Origin: an uncultured bacterium
GTDB taxonomy: Bacteria > Actinomycetota > Coriobacteriia > Coriobacteriales > Coriobacteriaceae
Direction: 5' to 3'
Length of the DNA: 28,154 bases
Assembly (NCBI GenBank): GCA_905215505.1
Contig: CAJMPU010000024.1
Location: forward strand, 1-28,154
Below the pieces are notes generated by a model, which was not told the DNA's origin, did not search any database, and saw only the letters and a list, made by a program, of their open reading frames with translations. The position numbers and the translations under genes are program-made. Shown in pieces: positions 6,879 through 16,800 of this stretch (its first letter is position 1; every line of letters begins with the position of its first letter).

Positions 6879-9800
6879 ATGCCTGTTCGAATCTATACCA
6901 CCAATGCCGGCACGGATTTGAGCGATGCCGAGTCGGCGTTGCTTGCCGACCTTATTGCCCGCCACGGGCGTGCTGTGCTGCTAGCGCCAACGTTTGCCGA
7001 GCTCGACCTGTGCCGTCATGATGCGGCGGAAGCCGGCGTTTCGCTGGGTATCGACTACAAGACGCCTACATCGTGGCTTCGCTCGCTTTGGGAGCTTTTG
7101 GGCGACGGGCGCGGTTTCGTCGACAACCTGCAGCGCCAGATGCTGTTCTCGGACATGGTCACGCGTCTCGACGATGCCGACCTGCAGCCGCTTTCGCGCA
7201 GCCAGGGCACGGTGCGCATGCTTGCGCGCATGGCCCGCGATGTGCTGCCGGGTGTGGCGGGGACGACGGCCGAGCGATGCGGTGGCAACAATTGCCAGCC
7301 TGAGCCAAAAAGCGATGCCGAGGCTCGCGTGTTCGAGCTTTTGCGTGCCTACGCGGGCGGTTTGGACCGTCGAGATATGGTCGAGCCCTGCGAGGCAGCC
7401 GATATTATGGCCGGTGCTCTGGCCGATAACCTGCCGGCGTGCACCCGCGCCGTATGCGTGCGCGGTATCACGTCGTTTACGTACGGACTGCTCGAGCTGC
7501 TGTCTGCCGTGGCGAACAATGGGGGAGAGGTCGTCGTGCTGCTTGCCCGCGAGCAGGCGGCGATGCGCGAGGAGCTTGCCGCGGCATTTGATGCCCGCGG
7601 TGTGCTGTTTGAGGTCGGGCCGCTGGGGGAGGGCGCCGTCGCGTCTGATGCCGCTTGCGGGACCGCCGCTCAGCCTGCCTTTATTGAGGTCGCCGGCCCC
7701 CATGCCCGTGCTCATGTCTATGCGGACGCCATCGATAAGTTGGTGAAAACGCACAAGGAGTCCAAGGCCGATAAAGCTACTGCAACACCTGCCGACCCTG
7801 TGCGCGTGCTCGTTGTTTCTGCCCGGGCACCCCAGCTGTTCGGTGAGCTCGCCTCTCGTCTGGCGGCTCGTCATATCGCCGCCGAGACAGCTGAGTTCAC
7901 GGCGTTTTCCCAATCCATTGCGGGCAGGCAGTTTGCGGCGCTTGCCGGTCTGATCGAGCGCATGAAGGCCGCCGATGAGGGCATGGCGTCAAAGACCGAG
8001 TGGTGGCCCGCGCCGGAGCTTACCGACTGGATCTACAGTCCGCTTTCGGGCGCTGATGCCGTCAATGCCCGTACCTTCGATAAGAATATGCGTCTCTCGC
8101 GCAGCAAGACTACCGCGGGTGTTAAGAGCCTGCTGCAGAGTGTCCAAGGCCAGGTGAGGGGCGCGCGCAAGGCGGCGAGCGACGATAACTGGTTTAAGAA
8201 CGTACCGTGTGTGGTCTCGGACGTGTTCCAGGCTCTGTGGCGTGACAAGCCCGTGACGGCGCTCAAGGCCATGCTTGCCGTTGCCGAGGCGTTGCCCGAT
8301 CGCTCGCTGGGCAGCTTGGATGGCCAGGCCCGTCGCCAGGCGGAGGTAGCCCTGCTGCGCCACGCCATCGACATCCTTATGAACGGCGCCCGCGCGCTCG
8401 ACGTGTCGCAGGCCGCGACCGTGCCCGTGCTCGATGGCATTCGCACCAAGGTGGACAAGCGTAGCACCGCCTATGATTACGAGACCCACGAGGTTGACCG
8501 CGCGCCGCGCGCCCAGGTTCGTTTTGCTTCGCTTGCCGATGCGGCGGCTCTGCGCCCCGGCAGCTACGATGCCGTGCTGTTTGCCGATGTCGATTTGGAC
8601 AGCTATCCGCTCTCACACGAGGAGGGGCCGCTGGCCACGCTGGCGGCGAGCCTTGGTCGCGAGGGCGTGACGCTTGAGCCCGCGGCCTTGCTGCGCGTGC
8701 GCTTTGGCCACGCAATGCAGGCGGCACGCGGCCCGGTTGCGCTTGCGCGCGTGACACACGATCGCCAGGCGCGCGAGTGCTATCCGGCGGCCGTGTGGAC
8801 TGAGTTGCGGGCGCACGCCAAGGCCGCTGACGATGCTAAGGCCGCTGACGCCGACAAGGCGAAGTGCGTGGGTGAGGGCGATATCGTAAGGGACTTCGAT
8901 CCCGCGGCAGGCGAAGGTCTCAAGCGCAAGCGCGTGACCTGTGAAGCCCCTCAGCATCTGAGTGCCGAGGCCGTGCCGTATTTGGTCCTGCGCCGTCGCG
9001 ATGGCGAGGGCGAGGACGCGCCGCTCGTGCCGCGCCTGACGTCCGCCTCGCAGATTGAGGCCTATTCCACCTGCCCGCTGTGCTGGTTCGTCTCGTATCG
9101 CGTCAAACCTCAGTCCATTGACGCGGACTTTGGCAACATGGAGAAGGGCAACTTTGTCCACGATGTGTTGGAGCACCTGCACGCCCGCCTGCCCCAAGAG
9201 GGCATGGAGCGCGTGACGCCCGAGAACCTGCCGCGTGCACAGGAGCTGCTGCGCGAGGTCTTTGACGAGACCTTGGCCGAGCATGCGGGCAAGCGCGGTA
9301 CCGAGGGCCCGCTGGTGCCGCTCTCCCCGGTGGAGGAGCGTCAGGTGGCCGAGATTCTGCCGCAGCTGGAAGGCGTGCTCGCCTACGAGTCTGAGGCGCT
9401 TGCCCCCTTTGCCCCGCGCTATCTGGAGTTTGCGTTCAACGAGCTCCAGGTCGAGTATGCCGGTTGGCCGCTCGGCGGGCGCATCGACCGCGTTGACGTG
9501 GATGCCGAGAATCGCGCCGTGGTGATCGACTACAAGCATCGTTCGGGTGTCGAGGAGTTTAAACTCGCCGACCCCACGGTGCGCGACGAGGAGTCGGGCG
9601 AGGCCCCCATCGACGACCCGCGCTGGCTACCGCCCCATACCCAGACGCTTATCTATGCGCAGGCCATGCGCCGGGCGCTGGGCCTAGATGCTCGCGCTGC
9701 GCTCTATTTTTCGACCAAGGGCGGCAAACCTGCGCTGCGTGGTGCGGCGAGTGCCGAGTTGCTCGAGGAAGAGCGCGGCGACGGTCGCATCCCGGGTCTT

Positions 9801-9995
9801 AAGAAGGGCTTTCCGGGCGAGGGCGGCAACATGGACTTCGATGCGCTGCTCGACCGCGTGGAGACCGGCATTGCCGAGCGCCTGCGCGAGCTCGAGGCGG
9901 GCGACGTCGCCGCTGTCGATCCGACGTCGGCGCAGGCCGCGCATGCGCGCTGCTCGTATAACCACGAAGGAACGTTTGTAAGGAGGGACGTGTAG
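6879..9995 (+). CDS. addB: AddB-like PD-(D/E)XK nuclease subunit
   Basis: This 1038-residue protein is the likely second subunit of an AddAB-type helicase-nuclease that resects double-strand breaks. The C-terminal nuclease motif is clear: GRIDRVD (Asp870), then VVIDYK (Asp884, Lys886), then a conserved QTLIYAQAMRRALG helix after 925. The N-terminal half is helicase-like in length, but I see no Walker A motif (no GxxGxGK[ST]) near the start. Canonical AddB carries four Fe-S cysteines, one before and three after the nuclease. Here there is CPLC (732 and 735) upstream but only one C-terminal cysteine (Cys1025), so the cluster is probably absent. An Ala/Asp/Lys-rich linker lies near 647-662. GGAGG is four bases before the ATG. 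addA starts 3 bases after the stop, so the pair is co-transcribed. Confidence 0.85.
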   Translation: MPVRIYTTNAGTDLSDAESALLADLIARHGRAVLLAPTFAELDLCRHDAAEAGVSLGIDYKTPTSWLRSLWELLGDGRGFVDNLQRQMLFSDMVTRLDDADLQPLSRSQGTVRMLARMARDVLPGVAGTTAERCGGNNCQPEPKSDAEARVFELLRAYAGGLDRRDMVEPCEAADIMAGALADNLPACTRAVCVRGITSFTYGLLELLSAVANNGGEVVVLLAREQAAMREELAAAFDARGVLFEVGPLGEGAVASDAACGTAAQPAFIEVAGPHARAHVYADAIDKLVKTHKESKADKATATPADPVRVLVVSARAPQLFGELASRLAARHIAAETAEFTAFSQSIAGRQFAALAGLIERMKAADEGMASKTEWWPAPELTDWIYSPLSGADAVNARTFDKNMRLSRSKTTAGVKSLLQSVQGQVRGARKAASDDNWFKNVPCVVSDVFQALWRDKPVTALKAMLAVAEALPDRSLGSLDGQARRQAEVALLRHAIDILMNGARALDVSQAATVPVLDGIRTKVDKRSTAYDYETHEVDRAPRAQVRFASLADAAALRPGSYDAVLFADVDLDSYPLSHEEGPLATLAASLGREGVTLEPAALLRVRFGHAMQAARGPVALARVTHDRQARECYPAAVWTELRAHAKAADDAKAADADKAKCVGEGDIVRDFDPAAGEGLKRKRVTCEAPQHLSAEAVPYLVLRRRDGEGEDAPLVPRLTSASQIEAYSTCPLCWFVSYRVKPQSIDADFGNMEKGNFVHDVLEHLHARLPQEGMERVTPENLPRAQELLREVFDETLAEHAGKRGTEGPLVPLSPVEERQVAEILPQLEGVLAYESEALAPFAPRYLEFAFNELQVEYAGWPLGGRIDRVDVDAENRAVVIDYKHRSGVEEFKLADPTVRDEESGEAPIDDPRWLPPHTQTLIYAQAMRRALGLDARAALYFSTKGGKPALRGAASAELLEEERGDGRIPGLKKGFPGEGGNMDFDALLDRVETGIAERLRELEAGDVAAVDPTSAQAAHARCSYNHEGTFVRRDV

Positions 9996-9998
9996 ACC

Positions 9999-12900
9999 AT
10001 GGATCTTTCGACTTTGATGCCGCAACAGCTGCAAGTCGTCAAAACGCTCGACCGCCCGCTGTTTGTCTCGGCGGGTGCCGGCTCGGGCAAGACCTTTACC
10101 CTCACGCGCCGCATCGTCTACGCGCTCTCGCCCGAATCCGGTCCGTTTGTCGAGCATCTGGACCAGGTGCTCGCCATTACCTTTACCAAAGACGCCGCGG
10201 CCGAGATTCGCGACCGCGTGCGCCGCGCGCTTATCGAAGAGGGCATGGACGAAGAGGCCCTGACGGTCGACGACGCTTGGATCTCGACCATTCACGGCAT
10301 GTGCTCGCGCATCCTGCGCGCGCACGCGCTGGAGCTTGGCATCGACCCCGAGTTCACGGTGCTCACCGATACCGATGAGCTTATGGATCAGGCTGTCGAG
10401 CATGTGCTGGGGCGCGCGACGGCGCCCGATGCCGCGCCCGAGCTCGCCGCTTCGCTTAAGGCCCTCTACGCCTGGTATCCCATGGCGGGAGAGGGCGGGC
10501 CGTTTGGCGCCGGTACCACCATCAAAGGCCTGGTGCGCGACCTGCTGGAGCTATCGAGCCAGCTGCCGGGTGGCATGGACGATGTGTGCGTTGCGCGTGG
10601 CCAGGCCGACACCTCGGCGCTTGCCGATGCCTATCGTGCGGCGCTGGGCGCGAGCAAGGCCACGACCGAGAAAGCGCAGGTGGCACTCGACGCCATCGAC
10701 GCGTTTGAGGCGAGCGGCAAGACCATGGAGGATGTGGCGCGACTCATGATGTCGTGCAGCATGCCTCGGGCGAGCAAGGCGTTTCCTAAGGAGCAGGTGG
10801 AGCTACTCAAGGCCGAGGCAGCCGATGCGTTTATCAATATTGTGCTTGCTTGCGGCGGTCCCGCGCTCGATGCACTGGTGGGGCTTGCCCGTGCCGTAGA
10901 GGCGGAGTACCGTGCGCTCAAGGCCGACCAGTCCGCGCTCGACAATAACGATCTGTTGCGCATGGCGTACGAGGCGCTGCGCGACTACCCGGCTATTCGA
11001 GCTGCCTATGAGGGCCGCTTTAAGATGGTCATGATCGATGAGTTCCAGGATACCGACCAGATGCAGGTCGATTTGATCCGTTACCTGACGGGCGCGGGGG
11101 AGCGCGCGCTGTGCACCGTAGGCGATGCGCAGCAGTCGATCTACCGCTTCCGTGGCGCCGAGGTCGAGGTATTCCGTCGCCAGGAGCGCAAGGTGGGTTC
11201 GACGACGGCGTCCGAGACGGTCGCCACGTCCGATGCCCCCACCGGCGAGCTCGTCAAGCTTGTACGCAACTTCCGCAGTCACGACGAGGTGTTGCGCTAC
11301 GTGGCACGCGTCTTTGACGGCGACACCGGTGGTTTGATGCAGGGATTCTTGGATCTTGAACCGAGTGACAAACGCAAGGACAAGCTCAAGGCAAAGGCTT
11401 CGCGCCGCCAGGCGCTGCTCGTTGCCGGCGGCAGCACCCAGGAGCGAACGCAGGCGAAAGCTCGTGCGATTGCGGAGCGGTTCCAAGCGCTCGTTAAAGC
11501 GGGCCAGCCCCAGGGCGGCATAGTGCTGCTACTGGGCCGCATGACCAACGCCGACGTCTACGCCCAGGCCTTCCGCGACCAGGGGCTCGACTGCGTGATC
11601 GCAGGCGGCTCGGTCTTTGCCCAGGCAGCCGAGGTGCAGACGGTGCGTGCCCTGGTGTGCGCGCTTGCTAACCCGGCCGATACGGCGCAGGGCCTTATGC
11701 CGCTGCTGGCCTCACCGATGTTTGCGCTCGGCGCCCAGGAATTCCTGGCGCTGGCGACCAAGCTGGACGAGCAGACGGGGGAGACGTCGCGCCGCAACAT
11801 CGATGCGGGCATCATGAGCGATTCCGATGTGCCCGGCTTGCAGGGCTTGCCACTGGTGACGCGCGCCCGCGAGGTGCTGCGCTATGCGCTGCGCCGCGTG
11901 GGACGTGATTCGTTCGCCAACATCGCGCGCGACGTGGTCAATGCTTCCGGCTGGTTCGTGCGTCTGGCGAAGCGCGGCCCCGAGGGCAAGGCCATTGCCG
12001 CCAACGTGCTCAAGGCGCTCGACGCCGTGGCCGAGGCGGAGGCCGAGTTTGGCAACTCGCCGCGTTCCATCGCGCTGGCCTTCGACCGCTTTTTGGCGGG
12101 CAAGGAAGCCCCGGGTGCCCTCAACGAGGAGGGCGACGGCGCGGTACGCATCATGACGGTGCACGCCTCCAAGGGTCTGGAATATCCGGTCGTGGCGGTC
12201 GCCGAGTGTTTTGGCGTGCGCAAATCGTCCGGTGCGGCACAGATGGGTCGCGTCGACGGCGGGGCGCAGGTCGTGGCGCTGCCGGCACGCTTCGACGGCG
12301 TTAAGCTCGCCGACGGAACCTTTGTGAAGGGCGACGACGTCAAAAAGCAGTTTGAGCATGCGTTTAAGGGCAAGGGCACATCGCTGTGGCTGCCGCCGGA
12401 GCTCATGGAGGATGTCTGCGCGACAGGTTCTCCCGCCGAGGCATTCGTTCGCCTGCGCAACGATGACCTGCGGCTCTCGCTCGAGGAGCGGGCCCGCTTG
12501 CTCTACGTCGCCATGACGCGTGCGCGCGAGCTGGTGATCTTGGCGATGGATGCCGGCGTGAGCCGTGGCAAGGTGTGTGCGCCGACCTTCGACGTTGAGA
12601 CCGATCTGACCTACGACGTGCTGCGCCGTATTTTGCCGACCGACGCTCTGGACATGCCGCAGCTCGATGCCGACCGCCTGGTGTTCGACAACTCCCAGCC
12701 GGGCGACTACGAGCTCATTTCGCTCGCGGACTTTTCCTTTGGCGAGCAGGCGTTTGAGGCCAACGCTTCGCTGGATGCCGAGGGCAGGCTTGTCCGCGGC
12801 GATGCGGAGGCGGAGGGTGCCGGTGCAGATGCCCGCGCCGCCGTTCCCGGTCCTGCCGACCCCGAGCCCGATTCGTTTGAGCTTGTGTATCCCCAGGCGG

Positions 12901-13631
12901 TGGGCGTGCGCATGGGCACCTGTCCGTATCCGGAGCGCGATTCGTACAGCTACTCGTCAATTGCCGCGGCACTGCATGCCGAGTCCGAGGACCGTGCCGC
13001 CGAGGCACACGTGCCCATGGACGAGGCCGGCGATGATGCGGAGTCGGATGGTTCCGAGATGACGGATGCAGACGTGGCCGCCGTTGAGCCCGCCGGCAAC
13101 CCCATGGCGCTGGGCTCGGCGTTCCATGCTGCCTGCCAGTGGCTGATCGAGATGGGTGCCGACGCGTTGCCCGCTGAGCGCGCCGATGCGCTGGCACGCT
13201 TGTGGCGCCTGACGCCGGAGCAGCGCGAACGCTTCGACGTTGCCCTGGACCGCTGGCTCAAGTCGGCTGTTCGTGCCGACCTGCTCGCGTGGCCGTGCGT
13301 TCGCGCCGAGGTGCCGTTCTTTTCGCTGGGCTGTGAGGACGAGGACATCGCCCGCTACGGTGCATATGCCGAGGGCGCCATCGATGCACTGGCGACCGAC
13401 CCGGCCGATCCGTCACGCGCGCTGGTCATCGATTACAAGACAGGCGGCACACCGGACGGGACGTCGGAACAGCTGCAGGAGAAGCACGCCCTGCAGGCGC
13501 GTGTCTACGCTGATGTTCTGCACAAGACGGGCTTTGAGGCCGTGACCGTCAAGTTCGTCCGCGTGGAGCAGGCCGATCCGACCCTCTTCGTCGATCCCGC
13601 CGAGCCCCAAGTGGTCACCTACAATCTCTAG
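9999..13631 (+). CDS. addA: AddA-type UvrD/RecB helicase-nuclease
   Basis: This 1210-residue SF1A helicase with a C-terminal RecB-type nuclease is the motor of the AddAB complex, moving 3' to 5' on DNA and degrading ends for recombination. Motifs in order are Walker A AGAGSGKT (24-31), Walker B IDEFQDTD (Asp347, Glu348), GDAQQSIYRFRG (motif III), RNFRSH (motif IV), TVHASKGLEYP (motif V, about 718-728) and YVAMTRARE (motif VI, about 836). The nuclease has His1043 in GSAFHAA, Asp1129 in EGAID, and Asp1145-Tyr-Lys1147 in VIDYK, all retained. An acidic low-complexity stretch at about 930-1030 separates the halves. AGGAGGG lies inside the end of addB, about 12 bases before the ATG. The intact AddA ATPase contrasts with the motifless AddB. 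Confidence 0.94.
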   Translation: MDLSTLMPQQLQVVKTLDRPLFVSAGAGSGKTFTLTRRIVYALSPESGPFVEHLDQVLAITFTKDAAAEIRDRVRRALIEEGMDEEALTVDDAWISTIHGMCSRILRAHALELGIDPEFTVLTDTDELMDQAVEHVLGRATAPDAAPELAASLKALYAWYPMAGEGGPFGAGTTIKGLVRDLLELSSQLPGGMDDVCVARGQADTSALADAYRAALGASKATTEKAQVALDAIDAFEASGKTMEDVARLMMSCSMPRASKAFPKEQVELLKAEAADAFINIVLACGGPALDALVGLARAVEAEYRALKADQSALDNNDLLRMAYEALRDYPAIRAAYEGRFKMVMIDEFQDTDQMQVDLIRYLTGAGERALCTVGDAQQSIYRFRGAEVEVFRRQERKVGSTTASETVATSDAPTGELVKLVRNFRSHDEVLRYVARVFDGDTGGLMQGFLDLEPSDKRKDKLKAKASRRQALLVAGGSTQERTQAKARAIAERFQALVKAGQPQGGIVLLLGRMTNADVYAQAFRDQGLDCVIAGGSVFAQAAEVQTVRALVCALANPADTAQGLMPLLASPMFALGAQEFLALATKLDEQTGETSRRNIDAGIMSDSDVPGLQGLPLVTRAREVLRYALRRVGRDSFANIARDVVNASGWFVRLAKRGPEGKAIAANVLKALDAVAEAEAEFGNSPRSIALAFDRFLAGKEAPGALNEEGDGAVRIMTVHASKGLEYPVVAVAECFGVRKSSGAAQMGRVDGGAQVVALPARFDGVKLADGTFVKGDDVKKQFEHAFKGKGTSLWLPPELMEDVCATGSPAEAFVRLRNDDLRLSLEERARLLYVAMTRARELVILAMDAGVSRGKVCAPTFDVETDLTYDVLRRILPTDALDMPQLDADRLVFDNSQPGDYELISLADFSFGEQAFEANASLDAEGRLVRGDAEAEGAGADARAAVPGPADPEPDSFELVYPQAVGVRMGTCPYPERDSYSYSSIAAALHAESEDRAAEAHVPMDEAGDDAESDGSEMTDADVAAVEPAGNPMALGSAFHAACQWLIEMGADALPAERADALARLWRLTPEQRERFDVALDRWLKSAVRADLLAWPCVRAEVPFFSLGCEDEDIARYGAYAEGAIDALATDPADPSRALVIDYKTGGTPDGTSEQLQEKHALQARVYADVLHKTGFEAVTVKFVRVEQADPTLFVDPAEPQVVTYNL

Positions 13632-13643
13632 TCCTCAGATAAC

Positions 13644-13706
13644 TTGCGGTGGAATACGGACTGTTTTGGCCAAAAAAGCCGCCAAACAGTCCGCATTTCA
13701 CCGCAA
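13644..13706. repeat. Long imperfect palindrome, REP/MITE-like
   Basis: The arms 13644-13671 and 13678-13706 begin and end TTGCGGTG / CACCGCAA and share CGGACTGTTT with its complement. They differ at two internal positions plus a short offset near the A6 loop (13672-13677). A transcript would fold into one hairpin of about 25 pairs. It is too long for an ordinary terminator and has no T-run after it, so a dispersed repeat or attenuating RNA fits better. It separates addA from dnaE. Confidence 0.7.
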
Positions 13707-13761
13707 CTCAATAGGAGCCGTGTTGGTTTGGCTAGGTTCGGGTGCTGTCCGTGCCGTGCGG

Positions 13762-13767
13762 TAAAAT
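13762..13767 (+). promoter_or_regulatory. Candidate dnaE -10 element
   Basis: TAAAAT is a good -10 match 40 bases before the dnaE start. TTCGGG at 13737-13742 is the best -35 in reach, but the 19-base spacing is poor. Confidence 0.35.
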
Positions 13768-13806
13768 CGTTCAGTCAGAACACGAACCCGCATCGGAGCT
13801 CATCAC

Positions 13807-16800
13807 ATGGCATTCGTCCATCTGCACAATCACACTGTCTTCTCCATGCTCGACGGCGCAACCCGTATCCAGGATATGGTCAACCGTGCCGTAGAGCTGG
13901 GCATGCCCGCCGTCGCCATTACCGACCACGGCTACATGTATGGCGTGCCCGATCTGGCGCTGGCATGCGACGCCGTCAACCACAACACGCCCGAGTACAA
14001 AACCTGGAGCCACGACAAGGCCTTCTTGGAAAAGGACCGCCGCGACGAGCTGGTGGAGCCCGATCCCGAGGCAAACCCGCGCGAGCATGCCCAGTATGTG
14101 AAGGACATGGCCATGTGGGACGAGAAGGGCAACATCGACGAGCTCAAGCCGCCCCTGGTCATTAAGCCCATCTTTGGGTGCGAGGTCTACTTTACGCCGG
14201 ACGAGACCCTTGCCCGCGACCATAAGCCCGAGCTCTACCATATGATTCTTCTGGCCAAGGACCAGGAGGGCTACGTCAACCTGATGCAGACGGTCTCCGA
14301 GGCTGCCGTGCAGGGCTTTTACTACAAGCCGCGTGTGACGCTCGACAACCTGCGTCGCCATGCCAAGGGCATGATCTGCACAAGCGCCTGCATCGCGGGC
14401 ATCATTCCCAAGTACATCGACCGCGGTGACATGGAGGGCGCCATCAAGTGGGCCGAGACCTTTCGTGACACCTTCGAGCCAGGCGACTTCTACATCGAGA
14501 TCCAGGAACACGGCATCACCACCGACAACGGCCTGACCGACGAGCAGATGGACCGCACACTCATCGATATTGCCAAGCAGGTGGGTGTCAAGGTCATCGC
14601 CACCAACGACTTCCACTACCTGCGCCGCGAGGACGCGCCCGTGCAGGACGTCATCATGTGCATCGGTATGAACGCCAAGGTCGACGACCCCAACCGCATG
14701 CGCATGACCGGCTCGGAGTTCTACATGAAGACCGAGGAGGAGATGCGGGCAATGTTCCCGTATTGCCCCGAGGCCTGCGACAACACGCTCGAGATCGCCG
14801 ACAAGTGCTACGTAGAGCTGGACTGGGACTCCATCATCCTGCCGCGCTTCCCGCTGCTCGATCCCGGCGAGACACACGAGAGCCAGTTCCGCCGCGAGTG
14901 CGAGAAGGGCCTGCGCCAGCACTACGGCGACGATTGGGCCACGCGCGAGATCGGCGGCGTCAACATCAAAGAGCGCTTTGAGTACGAATACAAGGTCATT
15001 TGCGACAAGGGCTTTGCCGCCTACTTCTTGATCGTTGCCGAGTACGTGCAATGGGCCAAGGACAACGGCATCGGCGTCGGCCCCGGCCGTGGTTCGGCCG
15101 CCGGCGCTATCGTCGCCTACGCCATGAACATCACCGCGTTCGACCCGCTCGAGAACGGTCTGATGTTCGAGAGGTTCCTGTCCCCGCAGCGTACCGAGAT
15201 GCCCGATATCGATATGGACTTCGACGATGAGCGGCGCCTCGAGGTCGTGGAGCACGTTCGCCAGCTCTACGGTCCCGAGAAGGTCACCCACGTCATCACC
15301 TACTCGACCATTAAGGCCAAGCAGGCCATCAACGACGCCGCGCGCGTTCTGGACTACCCGGTCTACATGGGCCAGCGCCTGTCCAAGATGGTCTCGAGCG
15401 ACCCCAAGGTCAAGCTCAAGCAGGTGCTCGAAAAGCAACCCGGCAAAGAGGATCTGTTTAACCCCGATTTTGCCGAGGCATATAAAAAGGACGACGACGC
15501 CCGCCGCATCATCGACACGGCACTCTCGATCGAGGGTCTCACCCGTGGCGAGGGCGTGCACGCGTGCGCCGTTCTGATCTGCCGCGATCCCGTCAACGAG
15601 CACGTGCCCACCAAGCTCGACACCAAGGGCGGCGTCGAGATTACCCAGTACGAGGGCCATACCGTCGCCGACATGGGCCTGCTCAAGATGGACTTCCTGG
15701 GCCTGCGCACGCTGACGGTTATCTCCAAGGCCAAGGCCAACATTAAAAAGAACTTCGGCATCGACATCAAAGAGGAAGAGATTCCCTTTGACGACCCCGA
15801 GATCTTTAAGCTCATGGGCTCCGGCCACACCGCCGGCGTCTTCCAGGTCGAGTCCGCCGGCATGACGGCTACGATCAAGAACATGAAGCCCACCGAGTAC
15901 AAGCACGTCGTGGCATTGATCGCCCTGTACCGCCCGGGCCCGCTGGGCGCCGGCATGGTGTCGTCCTACATCAACCGTATGAACGGCAAGGAGCCGGCCG
16001 TCTCCTACGACGACCGCCTGGACGACATCCTGGGCGAAACCTACGGCACCATGGTCTACCAGGAGCAGGTTATGCTCATCTCCGTCGAGATGTGCGGCTT
16101 CTCCAAGGGCGAATCGGACTCGCGTATCCGTAAGCCCGTGGCTAAGAAGAAGATCAAGCTGCTCACGTCGACGGTGCTGCACTGGGAGGATGGATCGGAC
16201 GAGACCACCTACGATCACTGGATGAATGGCGCCATCAAGAACAACTACACGCGCGAGGTCGCCCAGAAGATTTGGGACGATGTTCTCGAGTTCGCGTCCT
16301 ACGCCTTCAACAAGTCGCACTCCGCCGGCTACGCCATCCTGGTTATGCAGACGGCGTGGCTCAAGGCGCACTATCCGCATGAGTACATGGCGGCCGTTCT
16401 GACGTCCTATACGGGCAAGACCGACAAGATCGTGCACTACGTCTCGGCGTGCCGTCACGACGGCATCCCCGTGCTTTCGCCAGATGTCAACGAGTCCGGT
16501 ACCGAGTTCACGGCTACCAAGGAGGGCGTGCGCTTTGGTCTGGCCGGCATCCGCGGCGTGGGCACCGGCGTGGCGCAGGCGATTATCGCTGAGCGCGAGG
16601 CAGGCGGCCCGTTTAAGACGCTGCACGACTTTGTCGAGCGCGTGGACTCGAGCCAGGCCAACCGTCGCGTGATCGAATCGCTCATCAAGGCAGGCGCCTT
16701 CGACTCCACGGGCTATCCGCGCCGCCAGATGATGCACTTTGTGGACAAGAACAACCCCGAGAACATCATCGATGCCGCCGTGAAGCGTCAAAAGGATCGT

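Noticed and set aside
13769..13781. GTTC-AGTCA-GAAC before dnaE as a possible SOS box
   Set aside because: The half sites are in the opposite order to a LexA operator (GAAC first, then GTTC) and the spacing is five, not four.
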